Shown: positions 35,419 to 46,684 of the stretch, in pieces
Layout: each line of letters starts with the position of its first letter
How positions within the stretch are numbered: the stretch's first letter is position 1
Position numbers and translations under genes: made by a program
NCBI RefSeq assembly: GCF_025766255.1
Contig: NW_026516675.1
Span: 496,001 to 560,000 of the forward strand
Length of the DNA: 64,000 bases
Direction: 5' to 3'
DNA from: Zychaea mexicana
Lineage: Eukaryota > Mucoromycota > Mucoromycetes > Mucorales > Lichtheimiaceae
The notes under the pieces: generated by a model
What the model was told of the DNA's origin: nothing
Databases searched by the model: none
The model's input: the letters and a program-made list of their open reading frames with translations, nothing else

Positions 35419-36972
35419 ATGACAGAAGAAAACGCGCACGAAAAGAAATTCCAGTTCGACATTGAAGAAAAAGCCTTATGTTTTCATGGTCCTCTAATAT
35501 ACGAAGCCAAGGTTTTCATTCCTTTCCTTGTCTCTCAACAGCCCCTCCAATCCAACCCCATAAATAATACTCTTCGTGTGTGACAGGGGGGAACCTCTAA
35601 ATGAACTGTTTTTTTTTCGTTACCTAGATCCTTGATCGACAATGGATGGACAGTAATCCTGATTTTCAAGGACCTTATTATTTCGTTCATTACAAGGGTT
35701 GGAAGAGAACGTAAAGTTACAAAACAAACACACGCGTCTTTTTGGATCCTTAGAAAAGAGAAAAGGGAATTTTAAACGTGGTTACTTTTTTTTAGGTGGG
35801 ACGAGTGGGTTCCTGAAACACGCGTATTGCGATGGACCGATGCAAACTTGCAAATGCAACAGAAACTGAAAGGACTTTATACAGTAAGCTCTACTTTAAA
35901 TGTTTTCTTCTGCAAGGTTGAGGAGGTGGGGGGGAAAAGAACTTACGAAAAAAGTGATGGAAAAAATAGCAACAACAAAACAGTGACAAAAAACGACCAA
36001 GAGATTCGGCAAATACTGAAAAGGTATGGATTGTTGTTTTACTTGAAACCCGCGTTCTTTCTCTCAAAAATGAGGTGGGGTGGCCATCATATAGGAAGAA
36101 GATTATTTGAACCGACCCGAAGTTCGAATCGATATCCCGGATACAATGAAAGCACAATTGATTGATGATTGGGAGAATGTTACCAAGAACCAACAAGTAA
36201 TGTAGTATCTTTATAAAGTGGAAAAAAGTGGTATCTATGTGTACACCTTGTTGTTATTAAACAAATAGAACTGTTCCTTTTTTTTTCAAGCTTGTTGAAT
36301 TACCACGGAATCCAACCGTAACAGAACTACTTGAACAATATCGAAAGCAAAAGCTGGATAAAAAGGGATCAAGGTAACTTTACGGATGGGTTGTCGTAAC
36401 AAAAAAATACACAGTTGGCTGAACATGGATTGCTACGTTGTGTGTATATTTAGTGGTACGGAGGATTTGTTGGCTGAAATCATTGATGGGATCAAAGAGT
36501 ACTTTAACAAGGCACTGGGCACTATCCTTTTGTACCGATTTGAACGACATCAATACGCTACGATTCGGAAACAGTTTGCAAAGAAGGAGATGGTGGATAT
36601 CTATGGTGCTGAGCATCTTTTGCGGTTATTCGGTAAAAAAAAAAAAAAAAGACAACAGCTACTACAAAACAACGAGACATGACTTTTGTACTTGATAAAT
36701 TATTATTATTATTATTCAATAGTACAAATGCCTTCACTCATTGCACATACTGACATGGATGCCGATGCTACTGCTGTCTTGACGGAATATCTGAATGATA
36801 TTACAAAGTAAGTGTTACCGGAGGGAGGTTTTCGTACACAATGAGTAACCCCATTATGACTATAACACACAATGTAAACACTAGATATATGCACAAGAAT
36901 CAAAAACAATTCTTCTGCTCAGAATACGAAAACGCCACTCCGGACTATGTATCATTAACGAGTAGCATTTAA
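35419..36972 (+). CDS. EAF3: MRG15/EAF3 chromodomain and MRG-domain chromatin protein
   Basis: Nine exons: 35419-35511, 35628-35710, 35796-35883, 35970-36023, 36095-36196, 36291-36373, 36454-36632, 36723-36807 and 36885-36972; about 284 residues, close to family length. The chromodomain-like part has EKALCFHGPLIYEAK, YYFVHYKGWKRTWDEWVPE. A short basic linker follows (exon 4, KKRPRDS). The MRG domain is EEDYLNRPEVRIDIPDTMKA, LVELPRNPTVTELL, EYFNKALGTILLYRFERHQY, GAEHLLRLF and PSLIAHTDMDADA. The protein belongs to NuA4 acetyltransferase and Rpd3S deacetylase complexes and reads H3K36 methylation. The first intron has an unusual donor, GTTTTC. Exon 4 is chosen because only acceptor 35969 restores the frame. 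Confidence 0.93.
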
Positions 36973-37102
36973 AACTATCCTCATAACATCATCATCATCA
37001 TCATCATCATTGCCACCATCATCCAACGTCGAATCAATCTCCAAGAACTTTTTGTATAATCCATATATAAAACAGTTTTAATTTTCAAAAAACCCTGGTT
37101 TT

Positions 37103-39193
37103 TCAAACTCGATAAGACGAACGCTTGAATTGGGCAATCGGATCAAGGTCACCAAAAATATTTGTGTTTTTCAGTTCATTAGCAGGTGATGGCTGTTGTT
37201 GTTGTGCTTGTTGTTGTGGGACAGAGAAAGTTGAAGAAGAAGAAGCAAAATCGCCAAAATCGGCATCACCCGTGGATGTGGAAAATTCTGTCCAAGATTA
37301 TAGATATGAGTCTTTTTTTTTTTTCTTGTAAAATGTTTCTTGATGATGGGGGGGGTTGCTCTCCACACTCACCGGTCCACGATATTTCATCCGAGTCTTG
37401 GCGCTCATGAAAATTGGGTATATCTGGCTCCTGCTGTTTAGGTGGCTCAGGAGAACTGATTGTAAGACCGCGTAATGCGGCATAAGGGTCATCTTCTGGT
37501 TTACTTGTAGTGGTAGTGGTAGTGGTAATAGCTTCTGTGACAGATTTCTTCTGCTGCTGCTGTTGTTGTGTAAAAGTGAATTTGAATGGTTCGTTCTGTT
37601 GTTGTGTATTTGTTGTTGTTGACGTCTGAAACATTGAGGAAAACTGTAAAGCAGTCGGACTTGGTGCACCAGGCGTCGAAGGTGTCAAAATACCACCCGT
37701 GTACGTGGCTCTACGTGCCGATTTTGAAGTTTCAGGAACCAATCCTGCAAGCTCTGAGAATATGCTGCTGGATGGCGTGGTGGGTTGCTGTTGTTGTTGT
37801 TGTTGTGGTAGTTGTGGCTGCTGCTGTTGCTGCTGTTGTGGCTGTGTCTGGTGGTATGGTTGTGTCGGTAACGGTAACGGTGGTTGCGAGATACGCCGCG
37901 GAGTATGATCGAGCTTCAATGGTGTAACAGGGACGGATGAAGGTGGCAAAGCAAAGCCTATTTTTGGGCAATTGAGCGGAGGATTTAGTTCATGCTGCTC
38001 AATGTACGATGTACGGGTGATGACTACCACCCCACCCCCTTCCTATAATAATACTAGAAGATATACTAAATGCCGCACTGCACACACATACCTCCTGATG
38101 GCACTGGTGACGAGCCACTTGGTTCACGTGCCGACATTGGCTGACGACGCTGTTATAGAATAAAGCGTGAGTGCAACGCTTCGATAAAAAAAAACAGTAC
38201 TGGTGCTGGGGGGTGGGGCCCAACAAACTTACAGCGACTGGATCATCCTCAACAGCGGGTGAAGTGATCTCTGGTTTCCATGCTGAGCGCGTCAGTTGTA
38301 ACGAAGCAGGCCGGGTCGGTTTTGGCAAAGGCGTCGGGGCCCCAGACACACTGGGAATGGGTGGTGTTTTGGCCCCTCTACGTCGAAAACCTTCGTCCGT
38401 AAACATTTCTTTCACGATCGCCTGCACCTTGTCCGTCTGCGACTGCAATAGATCGCGGTCTAGCCACTTGTGCTCGTCTAAGATATATGCATCTCTTTAG
38501 CCTTTTCTCCTTCCCCACGACCTCTCACCGGAACTGATTTGAACGGACTCTCCAAGAAGGAACAAAAACTTACAATACTTTTGGCGGATGAAGGCTCTGA
38601 CATCATTGTCCGTCTCAGGTTCAACATTATCCATGCGATAACTACTTAACCAGATGGATTTCGCAACCTCATTGCCTCCTTGTTGCAACGCCACTACCTC
38701 TTGACCAGAAAAGGTGCTCGCTGAGATCGACTTGACGCGATGCCCTACTTCACGGCTGGATATATATATATATATTTTCCTTTTTAGATGTATGCAGTCG
38801 GCCGAGAATTAAAAAAAAAGAGCCCGGTTATTTAATACTTACACAAGGCCTGAGCATCGGCTGCATACAAACGTCTGTATGCTCACATTGACAAAAAAAG
38901 GACTCTAACAATGGAACACGTTTGTCAGCTTATCGTTATCACATACACACACACACACACAGAGAGAGAGAGCAACCAGTACCTTGGTGGGACAGTCAAA
39001 ACACTTTTTGTTCGCCGGCAAACGAAGTAGTGCTCGTACTTTTCTAAAGAGTAAAAAGGAGCGAATGGTGATGTTGAGAGAATGAGTCATTGCGTAGTCA
39101 TAGCGACCATCCCCCCCCCCTCCCCACAACTTACTGAATGTTCTGTTCCTCTTGTTTCTTTTGTTGAAGAGGAGTGGGCCCTATGAACGACAT
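37103..39193 (-). CDS. AGFG-type ArfGAP protein
   Basis: Eight exons: 39193-39135, 39043-38983, 38904-38843, 38755-38574, 38477-38233, 38149-38092, 38023-37373 and 37287-37103; about 500 residues, all phases consistent. Residues about 20-130 form the ArfGAP zinc finger: KVRALLRLPANKKCFDCPTK, FVCSRCSGLVREVGHRVKSI, with C-x2-C-x16-C-x2-C spacing and the Arg just after the last Cys. Then NEVAKSIWLSSYR, RAFIRQKYEHKWLDRD. The rest is Pro/Gln/Ser-rich (KTPPIPSVSGAPTPLP) with DPYAALRGL and DADFGDF segments, ending NIFGDLDPIAQFKR. Such proteins promote GTP hydrolysis by Arf GTPases at Golgi or endocytic membranes; the order of parts resembles AGFG/Hrb. Divergent from LDAH, 322 bases apart, and convergent with EAF3. 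Confidence 0.87.
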
Positions 39194-39515
39194 GAGTTCA
39201 AGTACACGGCAGGTTTTGTGGTGGAAATAAACAAAAAAAAAGAAAAAGAAAGAAGAAGAGAGAGAGAGAGAGAGATAGTAAGGTGACACTCGTCTTTCTT
39301 TAGACTTTTTTCTTTTTTTTTTTGGCACAGCCCACCCGAACTTTCTACACACACTCCACTCCCCCCCCCCCTTCTTTTGGACCGCGTGAATCCGATTACC
39401 CAAAGCAAAAAGCAATCATACTGGCGTGGCTTGTTCCATCAAGACAAACACCCCTCTCACTCTCTCTCTCTCTTTCCTCTTTGCTTACATCCTCCCCACC
39501 TTTTTTTTTCTCAGC

Positions 39516-40830
39516 ATGCGCCTCGTCTCGTCGCTGAAAACGCCACTCCGGTCCCGCTGGTCGGTGGCTGGCAACGATACAGAAACACTCTGGTGGCCAG
39601 TCCGCAATGCCACTTGTTTAGAGAAGAAGAAGAAGAAGGTTCTGCTTTTTATTCCAGGCAACCCGGGTCTTGTTGAATATTATACCGATTTCCTTGAAGA
39701 GATTCACCAGAATGCGTCATTGCCACTCGAGATCTTTGCAGGTAACAAGCTCCCTGTTCTGGTTATTTTTTTTCCCCAAGAAGGATATAAATACACCATG
39801 TACCACCCACCCTACTAACAGCACCAACTTGTTTTGAATGGTATGCGTTATTATCGGAGAGCAGTTTCTAACTTGGGCATGATCGCAACAACAACAACAA
39901 CAACTGCCAACAACAACAAGGACGATGGTTTGTTTTCATTACAGGAACAGATAGACCACAAGATTGCATGTTTTGACATTCTTTACAAAGAAAGCCCGGA
40001 CAATACCGAATTCGCATTGATGGGCCATTCTATTGGCGCGTACATTGCCGTCGAAGTGTTGAAAAAGAGACACAGTCAACGCATCCATCGCGTCGTTACT
40101 TTGTTTCCTACCATTCGGGAAATAGGACTCACTCCGAATGGCATTACCTTCACTGTAACACACACACTCTTTATTTTTATTTTACATATACACACACACA
40201 CACACAGAGGGGGGGACTAAACGAATTACATGTACTGTAATTGATAGAAACTATTTTCGTACCTGCCCATCAGTGTCATTTCAACATCAGCAACACTGTT
40301 GTCCTACATGTCTGCGCCACTGTTGGAACGTCTTGTGATGCTTTTGACGGGCCAACAGGGGCCGTGCGCACAGGTCACTGCCCATCGACTGTTGAAAGGC
40401 TCGGTGGTCAAGAACTGTCTCTACATGGCCCAGCAAGAGATGCAACATGTGGGCGAACTCGATCTGGACTTTTACAACGCGCATGCGGACAAGTTTGTCA
40501 TTTACTATTCTCGCAATGACAAGTGGGCGCCTCTGGATCATTACGAGTACATGAAACAGAGATTCCCTGAGCATGGTAAAAAAAAAAAAAAAGTAACTGT
40601 TACTGTGTGGGCTTCCTTAATCTCACCTTTCTATATATGATCTATATAGAACATTTGTATTTATGCCAACAAGATATCCCTCACAGTTTTAGTTTAGGTA
40701 GTATATAAACTCTTTTCCTACTTGAGTGCTGTACTAACCACTTTTCTTTTTTTTTCTTTTTAATTCAGAACCAAAAAACTCGAGCTATATGGCAAACAAG
40801 GTTGTTTCTTGGTTGGAGCAACGACACTAG
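39516..40830 (+). CDS. LDAH: Lipid droplet-associated hydrolase (LDAH family)
   Basis: Five exons: 39516-39741, 39865-40154, 40248-40575, 40650-40697 and 40769-40830; about 317 residues. The alpha/beta-hydrolase pattern is clear: VLLFIPGNPGLVEYYTDFLE (oxyanion region), IFAVSNLGM, LQEQIDHKIACF, the nucleophile elbow GHSIGAY, RRVVTLFPTIREIGLTPNG, FVIYYSRNDKWAP (acid Asp) and DIPHSF with the catalytic His. This is the PF10230 family, which sits on lipid droplets and handles neutral or sterol esters. Exon 2 must start at 39865 (after GAGAGCAG) to give FAVSNLG; the earlier acceptor breaks the frame. There is a Thr/Asn low-complexity insert after SNLGMIA. Confidence 0.9.
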
Positions 40831-41258
40831 CCGATATAAAAAAAAACAGATTCTTCTTTTTTATATATTAAGATGCCTCTTTAAATGACGAACGAAACGA
40901 TGAAAGTAAGGGAATTCTTTTTATTTTATTCCATACATTCGAATAAAAAGAAACTGCACCGAGGGCCGTTTAATCAATCGATCGGTCGATCGATCGATCC
41001 AAGCACTCAAACATCCGTTGCGCCGTAGTAGTGTACCCCAATCGGGGTAGGCGAAGCCCGATCATAGGGTTCAACAGCACTCGCTCCAATCCGTAAAAAA
41101 AAGAAGCTTTTTTAAGCAAAAAACAACACCCAAAAGAAAGAAAGAAAGGCCCACTTTTTTTTTCGTTTATTTCCCTCCTTTTCGTCCTCGTCCGAAGATG
41201 CACGACAGAGTGAACTACAACGACGACGACGACGACGACGACGACAAACACAAGAAAA

Positions 41259-42011
41259 CTAAGATGATGAAACGTTCCCACTCGACAGATCCATACGATG
41301 ATGATGATGATGATGCCGTTGTTGATTATACCGGTTACTGCTGTATTGCACCAATTGTTCATGAAGCGATCGATGATGCCGATGAAGCTGCTCACGATGA
41401 TGGTTGTTGTTGTTGTAATCAGTACCCACGACATTCACACCTTCTGTATCGCCATCATAACCAGAAGTCGGTGTAGGGATATCATGTTGTTGTTGTTGTT
41501 GGGATGATGATACTGCTGATGTGCAAGAGCTATTACTGGATGAGGATGATGCTGTTGGTACAATCGTATGACTCGCATTCGCTATACCTGCCATAGCCAT
41601 GGCTTGTTCTTGGGGTGGTAATGACTCGAGTGCTTGTATCGAAGAACAAGACTGTTGTTCCCGTCCTGTTTTCTTTGTAAACTCTTGTTGTCGATACTTG
41701 TGTGATGACCGTCGTGCACTACGTACTGCTCGTTGTAATAAACTCGGCTCTTCTTCATTACTATAAGTTGAGTCAACCCGTTGTTGTTGTCGCCGACAAT
41801 GGTCATCCACGTCAGAGTCGTCTTCTTCATCGGCTGCAGAAGAAATGGAGGCTTCTATACCCGATTCCGACTCATTCACGTACATGGGTGGCGGCGGCTG
41901 TTGCTGTTGTTGTTGTTGTTGTTGATCGTCGACGAGTAATGATGTTGATGATTGATGAACATTAGGAGCACCTAGAGTGGAAACGGATGAACTTGATGTT
42001 GAAACGTTCAT
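41259..42011 (-). CDS. Low-complexity Gln/Ser/His-rich protein, unidentified
   Basis: A single open frame of 250 codons from ATG at 42011. The sequence is dominated by Gln, Ser, Asn, Asp and His runs. The least repetitive part is SLLQRAVRSARRSSHKYRQQ followed by QALESLPPQEQAMAMAGIAN. No domain, signal peptide or membrane segment is seen. Length, the clean ATG and codon runs like those of other genes here suggest it is real. A downstream stretch near 41000-41090 could encode another C-terminal exon (ending VHYYGATDV), but I cannot place the splice. Could be a transcriptional or RNA-binding regulator; function unknown. Confidence 0.5.
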   Translation of the reverse strand: MNVSTSSSSVSTLGAPNVHQSSTSLLVDDQQQQQQQQQPPPPMYVNESESGIEASISSAADEEDDSDVDDHCRRQQQRVDSTYSNEEEPSLLQRAVRSARRSSHKYRQQEFTKKTGREQQSCSSIQALESLPPQEQAMAMAGIANASHTIVPTASSSSSNSSCTSAVSSSQQQQQHDIPTPTSGYDGDTEGVNVVGTDYNNNNHHREQLHRHHRSLHEQLVQYSSNRYNQQRHHHHHHRMDLSSGNVSSS

Positions 42012-42405
42012 TTAAGAGAAAAGTGTGAGAGAGAAAGAGAAAAAGAGAAAAAGGCTGAGCCAGTTTAACGCAAAGGTGGTGTGTGGCGTGCACACAGTGA
42101 TCGCTGTAGTAAGAGCTGCATGATTTTTCTTTCAAGGGTGATTTGGTCGAATCACGCTAAAGTGCTGCTAAACCCATGAACAGTATTTTTATTATTGTTG
42201 TTGATTTACAGCTAGTTGTGATATATACAGAGTGGGATGGGGGCTATGAGCTAAGGTCATGAAAGGATAATTAAATCGTTTCTCAAGCAATTGCTTCGTA
42301 TCTTGCATTATGTTCAGCGCGATGGCTAAAGAGGCTAAAAAGAAGGATGGCATGTTATTATATAAAGAACTGCTTTTTAACTTGTTACGTTATATATTCA
42401 CGCCA

Positions 42406-42761
42406 CTACAAAGTACTACTGTACTCTACAACAAAAGCTCGATATACACACACAAACGAATGTCGTAGAAGGGTTTTCCCTTCTTTCCTTATAATTCCTC
42501 CCCATACTATGTAAATGTTCTTGCTCCTGAAAATAGAGAGAGCACAAAAGAATGAATAGACACTTACAAATAGAGAATGATGCCGACAATAGGGAAGAAA
42601 AAGACCAGCAGGGACCAGCCAACCTTGCCGCCCGTGCTACGGTTGGAGTTCAAGACTTCAAAGATGACAATCAAATCCAGAATAAGGATGAGCAGGCCCA
42701 CCGCACCGCCGCTGTAGGAGAGCATGTTCTTGTCAAAGGGATTGCTCATAATGTCAATCAT
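42406..42761 (-). CDS. Small PLDc_N-type two-helix membrane protein
   Basis: Exon 1 (42761-42568) encodes MIDIMSNPFDKNMLSYSGG and then two membrane helices around the signature LDLIVIFEVLNSNRSTGGKV, GWSLLVFFFPIVGIILYL, which matches the phospholipase D-nuclease N-terminal family (PF13396). The intron starts GTAAGTG. The second exon from 42526 stays open to TAG at 42406, adding about 40 residues (start LSKNIYIVWGG) that do not resemble family tails, so the true C-terminus is uncertain and may be shorter. Role unknown; in bacteria this domain precedes cardiolipin synthases. Preceded by a (GT)n tract in its 5' leader. Confidence 0.65.
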
Positions 42762-42771
42762 TGCTTCTTTT

Positions 42772-42776
<5 letters not shown>

Positions 42777-42802
<26 letters not shown>
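42777..42802. repeat. (GT)13 microsatellite just upstream of PLDc_N gene
   Basis: Uninterrupted GT dinucleotides, about 15 bases before the start codon of the minus-strand PLDc_N gene, so inside its 5' leader as CA repeats. Confidence 0.85.
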
Positions 42803-42811
42803 AGTTTGGTA

Positions 42812-43752
42812 GCAAAAGAAGAAATCTAAAAAAAGAGGGAGGGCTTTCATGAGGTAAGTACTGTGGTGGTGTGGGGTGGTGAAACAAGTGACATCATTAA
42901 TGCGTCGTTTTTTTTTGTTAGCAGACCCCCCCCCTCCTCCCCTTTTAATAACTCTTTATCACTCGTAAACTACCAAACCCCCAATCAAAACCTCTCTCTT
43001 GTTCATCACTATTTACACGAATAGCACTATTCCTGTGCTGCTGTCAATTTTATCAGTAACATCAATACTTTTTACCGGGGAGCTCCTGTAGGGATCAGGA
43101 ATAGCGATGATGACTGGTGTTAAAGAGACATAAGTGATGCGATGTTGAGCATTCTACATAGTACAGCCTACAAAGGGTAACAAACAAGCATAGGGAGCTA
43201 TGCACGTTTAGGTCATCTACATACTACATACTACACGTTGTTATGCTTATTTTCTAAAAGTACAAGATTCTAGGCTTCCCTCAGCCACAACACTCTTTCG
43301 TTGTGTTTTATACTACTATACTAGCGAAAAAAGCAAAACGATTGCTTGGTTATTATGCTTATCTAGTATAACTTGGTACACACACACACACACCTCCCCA
43401 GAACAAGATATGCCTTAGGGCACAAGAGTATAGTTAGTGTGCACGCACTTTATCCTCCTTTCCATCACGTTTTTCCCTATTTTTAAACAAAAGAGTAAAC
43501 TCTACTATTAACATATGGCATATATGTGCGTGTGCACACCTTACATCATGTATTCAGAGAATCGTATACATGTAGATCGTAAGATGGTAGCGTATTCTAA
43601 CCCGATCACCAAGGTGCATGATTGCTTTTTTTTTTCCCCCGGATTTTATACTATAACAGGAAGTGTTTATAGTTATACTTTTTTTGTCAAACTCAAAAGA
43701 ACGTGCATATGTCTTTCTTGAAAGGGAGGAAGGGAGGACAATTGTCAATCTC

Positions 43753-43787
<35 letters not shown>

Positions 43788-44100
43788 ACATTCCAAAGAA
43801 ATGTAGTTGTATATGATAGTAGCAAATGGTAACCTTTTCGTGTAAAAACAGCAATGGGATGATAATGTTATTACGTGCGTAGGTACGTGTAGTATGTAGT
43901 GTATGCGTGTTTATCCTGCACTATGCATATTGAGCCCGACCCAGCAATAGGGTAACGGGCTTCTTCTTTTTTTTTTTTTAACACCATTGAGAACAAGACC
44001 GCACCATCCCAAACGGCCAATCCAGAATACACACACAAGTCGGTCAACGAAACATCCCCAGGGCCGTAAGCTGGCGTGATGCTGCGTCGATACCACACAC
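42812..44100. other. Intergenic stretch
   Basis: No gene supported. Includes a (TAG)n run at about 43757-43788 and CA repeats near 43379. Short open frames show no family resemblance. Confidence 0.4.
43757..43788. repeat. (TAG)n trinucleotide microsatellite
   Basis: About ten uninterrupted TAG units in intergenic DNA. Confidence 0.8.
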
Positions 44101-44135
44101 GGTTTTGGTGGCGCATTTGCATCACTCATTATTCC

Positions 44136-44465
44136 CCACCCCACCCCCCAACACACGCCAGTCTCCTAGCACAGGCATATGTGCCCGGGCAATCGGTTCC
44201 GTCGGCTCCATGTCCAATCTGTGGGCATCCAGCGTCGACCACTCTTGAACACTTCTTTTGTGGACCTGCCCTCTCAAATTTTGAGTGTGACATTATCGTA
44301 CGTCATCCACAGCATCTGGCGTCACCACCATGGGCGATATCAGTGAGCCGAGTAGTCCTGGGAAGGGCAGTCTTTCAGATCATCGGGGGCGTACTATTTT
44401 GGCACCCCGTCGTCGTCGTCGTCAATAAATCATACATTGAGAGCAAACGGCTCTGGCGCGGGTGA
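44136..44465 (+). pseudogene. Fragment like the zinc-binding tail of a non-LTR retrotransposon RT protein
   Basis: An open frame of about 110 codons holds APCPICGHPASTTLEHFFCG, giving C-x2-C-x9-H-x2-C spacing, followed by HPQHLASPPWAISVSRVV and a hydrophobic tail to TGA at 44463-44465. C-terminal zf-RVT domains of LINE-like elements have this Cys-Cys-His-Cys pattern with TLEHFL...CP. No reverse transcriptase, endonuclease or poly-A tail is near, so this would be a 3' relic. Alternatively a chance zinc-finger-like peptide. Confidence 0.35.
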
Positions 44466-44649
44466 ACAAAAACTAGACCCGCAAGGCCCCGTTGCCTGGA
44501 TATTATTTTTTTGCTTTCTTTTCACTTCCAAACCTTCTCCTCCTCCTCCTCCTCCTTCTTCTTCTTTTACGTCAACTTTGCTACTAGACAATAACTATAT
44601 CCCCCCAAAAAAAACTCCCTTCCTCCCTGCCCTTGTTCGCTCTAAGGCT

Positions 44650-44650
44650 C

Positions 44651-44693
<43 letters not shown>
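44650..44693. repeat. (CA)n(TA)n compound microsatellite
   Basis: About 11 CA units run directly into about 10 TA units, roughly 90 bases upstream of the PAS gene start; alternating purine-pyrimidine throughout. Confidence 0.85.
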
Positions 44694-44779
44694 CTATACA
44701 TAGTCTGATACGACCCGTTTCTTCTTATTCTTTTTTTTTTTTGGGCGATTGCGACGACGAAAAAAGACGACGAGTAACC

Positions 44780-45592
44780 ATGGCAAACACGGTTCCTAAT
44801 TACATTTCAATATATGACAACAAAGCCACTGCGAATTTCATTTACCTTTCCGAAAGCGTGAGCGAAGTACTCGGGTGGACGCCGGAAGAAATGATAGGCA
44901 AAGGAGCATACGAGTTTTTCCATCCGGCCGACGTGAATGCATTGACCAAGATACATTCGGCCAATGTCATGAATGAGAAAATGTCGTCCATGACCGCCTA
45001 TCGAACACGACACAAGGACGGACACTATGTGGTGATTGAAACATTGGTGCATTACTGCTACGATGTGTTAATGTGTACAAACTACTTGTACGATCCGACG
45101 GATGCGGGACACAAGATACGCAGCAATTCGGTCGACGAGGTGTTTGTCGTGAACGAGGACGGGTCCTTAGAGTTAGTGGGCGCATGGAACGATAGTCAGG
45201 AACGTATGCAGCGATCACTGGAGACGCGCCATCGATGGGTCAATAACCGGGTGGCGCATGTCCAGGAACCTCGCTTTTGCCTCATCCTGAACCGATACAC
45301 CGAGGATTCGACGATCGTGTTTGTGTCCCAGATGGTGGAGCAGTTGGTCGGCGCACAGTGTGATCAGGTCCTGGGTCGGTCGTTGTTGGATTTTGTGAAC
45401 GAGCGGGATGCACAGGTCGTGCTGCAGCAGTTGGATATGGTCAAGGGTTCGGATATGATCATGCGCATACGGTTTGAGTGGATCACGGATAGGGAACATG
45501 GTGCAACCCAGCCGGTCGAGGCGATCGTTGGATCGTCGAACGATGGGTTGGTCGTTGTCATTCGATTGGCTCCGCGGATGACACTTCCTTGA
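44780..45592 (+). CDS. Short PAS-domain protein related to white-collar proteins
   Basis: A single-exon gene of about 270 residues from ATG 44780. It has two PAS modules. The first is about residues 5-125: YISIYDNKATANFIYLSESV, SEVLGWTPEEMIGKGAYEFF, HPADVNALTKIHSANV, YRTRHKDGHYVVIETLVHYC. The second is about 150-255: FCLILNRYTEDSTIVFVSQM, LVGAQCDQVLGRSLLDFVNE, RIRFEWITD. The loop that in LOV domains carries the flavin Cys (GxNCRFLQ) is absent, as is any GATA zinc finger, so it should not sense blue light by itself. It resembles the PAS parts of fungal WC-1/WC-2 and may be a partner or modulator in photoresponse or another signal pathway; partner not shown. Its intronless state contrasts with its neighbours. 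Confidence 0.72.
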   Translation: MANTVPNYISIYDNKATANFIYLSESVSEVLGWTPEEMIGKGAYEFFHPADVNALTKIHSANVMNEKMSSMTAYRTRHKDGHYVVIETLVHYCYDVLMCTNYLYDPTDAGHKIRSNSVDEVFVVNEDGSLELVGAWNDSQERMQRSLETRHRWVNNRVAHVQEPRFCLILNRYTEDSTIVFVSQMVEQLVGAQCDQVLGRSLLDFVNERDAQVVLQQLDMVKGSDMIMRIRFEWITDREHGATQPVEAIVGSSNDGLVVVIRLAPRMTLP

Positions 45593-45900
45593 ATGGGGTG
45601 ATCTCTCTCCTTATCAAAAAGGCTTACCACTGCGAGATCCCTGCCCCACCCCCCCCTCCCCAAAACAACGTCGACATCAAGTACAAAAAGTGAGAGAAAA
45701 GAAGAACAAAAGCAAAAATAGAAAACATCTCGTCCAACACGTCAAAATGTGTTGTTGAAAAAGAAAAAGAGGTCTATACAGTCTTTTCCTTTCTCTCTCC
45801 CCCCCTCCACATCCTACACAAAACGCGCACCGCCACTACCGTCACCACTGCCTCATCAACCTTTCAAATCACCAACAACAACAGCCATTACTACTACTAT

Positions 45901-45934
<34 letters not shown>

Positions 45935-46684
45935 TTGCTTGAACAGCAGCACAAGAGTATTATTATTATATGTACATACATCTCCTTTTCATCTTTCTTC
46001 CATCCTCACTCTCTCTCTCTTTCTTTTCCACTTTTCCCGGATATCCTGCCATACCTTTTTTTTTTGTTTTTTGTTTAAAAAAAGAAAATACATCCAATAT
46101 CATCTCCTTCTCCATTGTTTCCAGACCCTAGCGTCCACACACATACCCCTTTTCCAGCAAAAAGCAGTTAAAGTTTAATGACGCACATCTACTTTCAAGC
46201 AAGGAGGAGGGTGCGTATGAGACCTCCTTTTATGTTCGATGATATCATTCATCATTGTAAAAAAAGATATATTTTTTTTTTTGAAGACGATGATCCAGCA
46301 TCTAAAGTTTTTTTTTTTATTTGAGATTTATTGGGTCAAAAAGGAACCGACGAATACAGAAAAAAAAAACTCTTCTTTTTCTTTTTTTCCCTCTGATCAA
46401 CAAGGGAAAAATAGAGAGACGATGGGAAAAGAAAGTAAAAGACAAGAATCAATAGCTGTTACCAAGAGATGCTACTATAGAAAAACGAATTACAAAAAAA
46501 AAAGAAAGAAAGAAAGAGGAGGAGGGGGGAGGGGCAAATTGTATAACAATAATAAGGATAATTAATAGTAAAAGACGAGAGAGAGAGAGAGAGGAGTGCT
46601 GAGATGGACAAGACAAATAATAATAAAAAAAGATAATACCTAAAATTATATATGAAAAAAATACAACAAAAATTCTCTTTTTTT
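45593..46684. other. Intergenic stretch between convergent genes
   Basis: Low-complexity pyrimidine-rich DNA, a (TAC)n tract near 45889-45932, and poly-A/T runs. It carries the 3' ends of the PAS and C2H2 genes. No further gene. Confidence 0.45.

Noticed and set aside
36108..36135. GTTCGAATC word resembling a tRNA B box
   Set aside because: It lies inside an EAF3 exon and no A box or cloverleaf surrounds it.
42777..42802. Dinucleotide arrays considered as CRISPR-like or telomeric repeats
   Set aside because: Pure microsatellites without spacers; no TTAGGG-type arrays are present.
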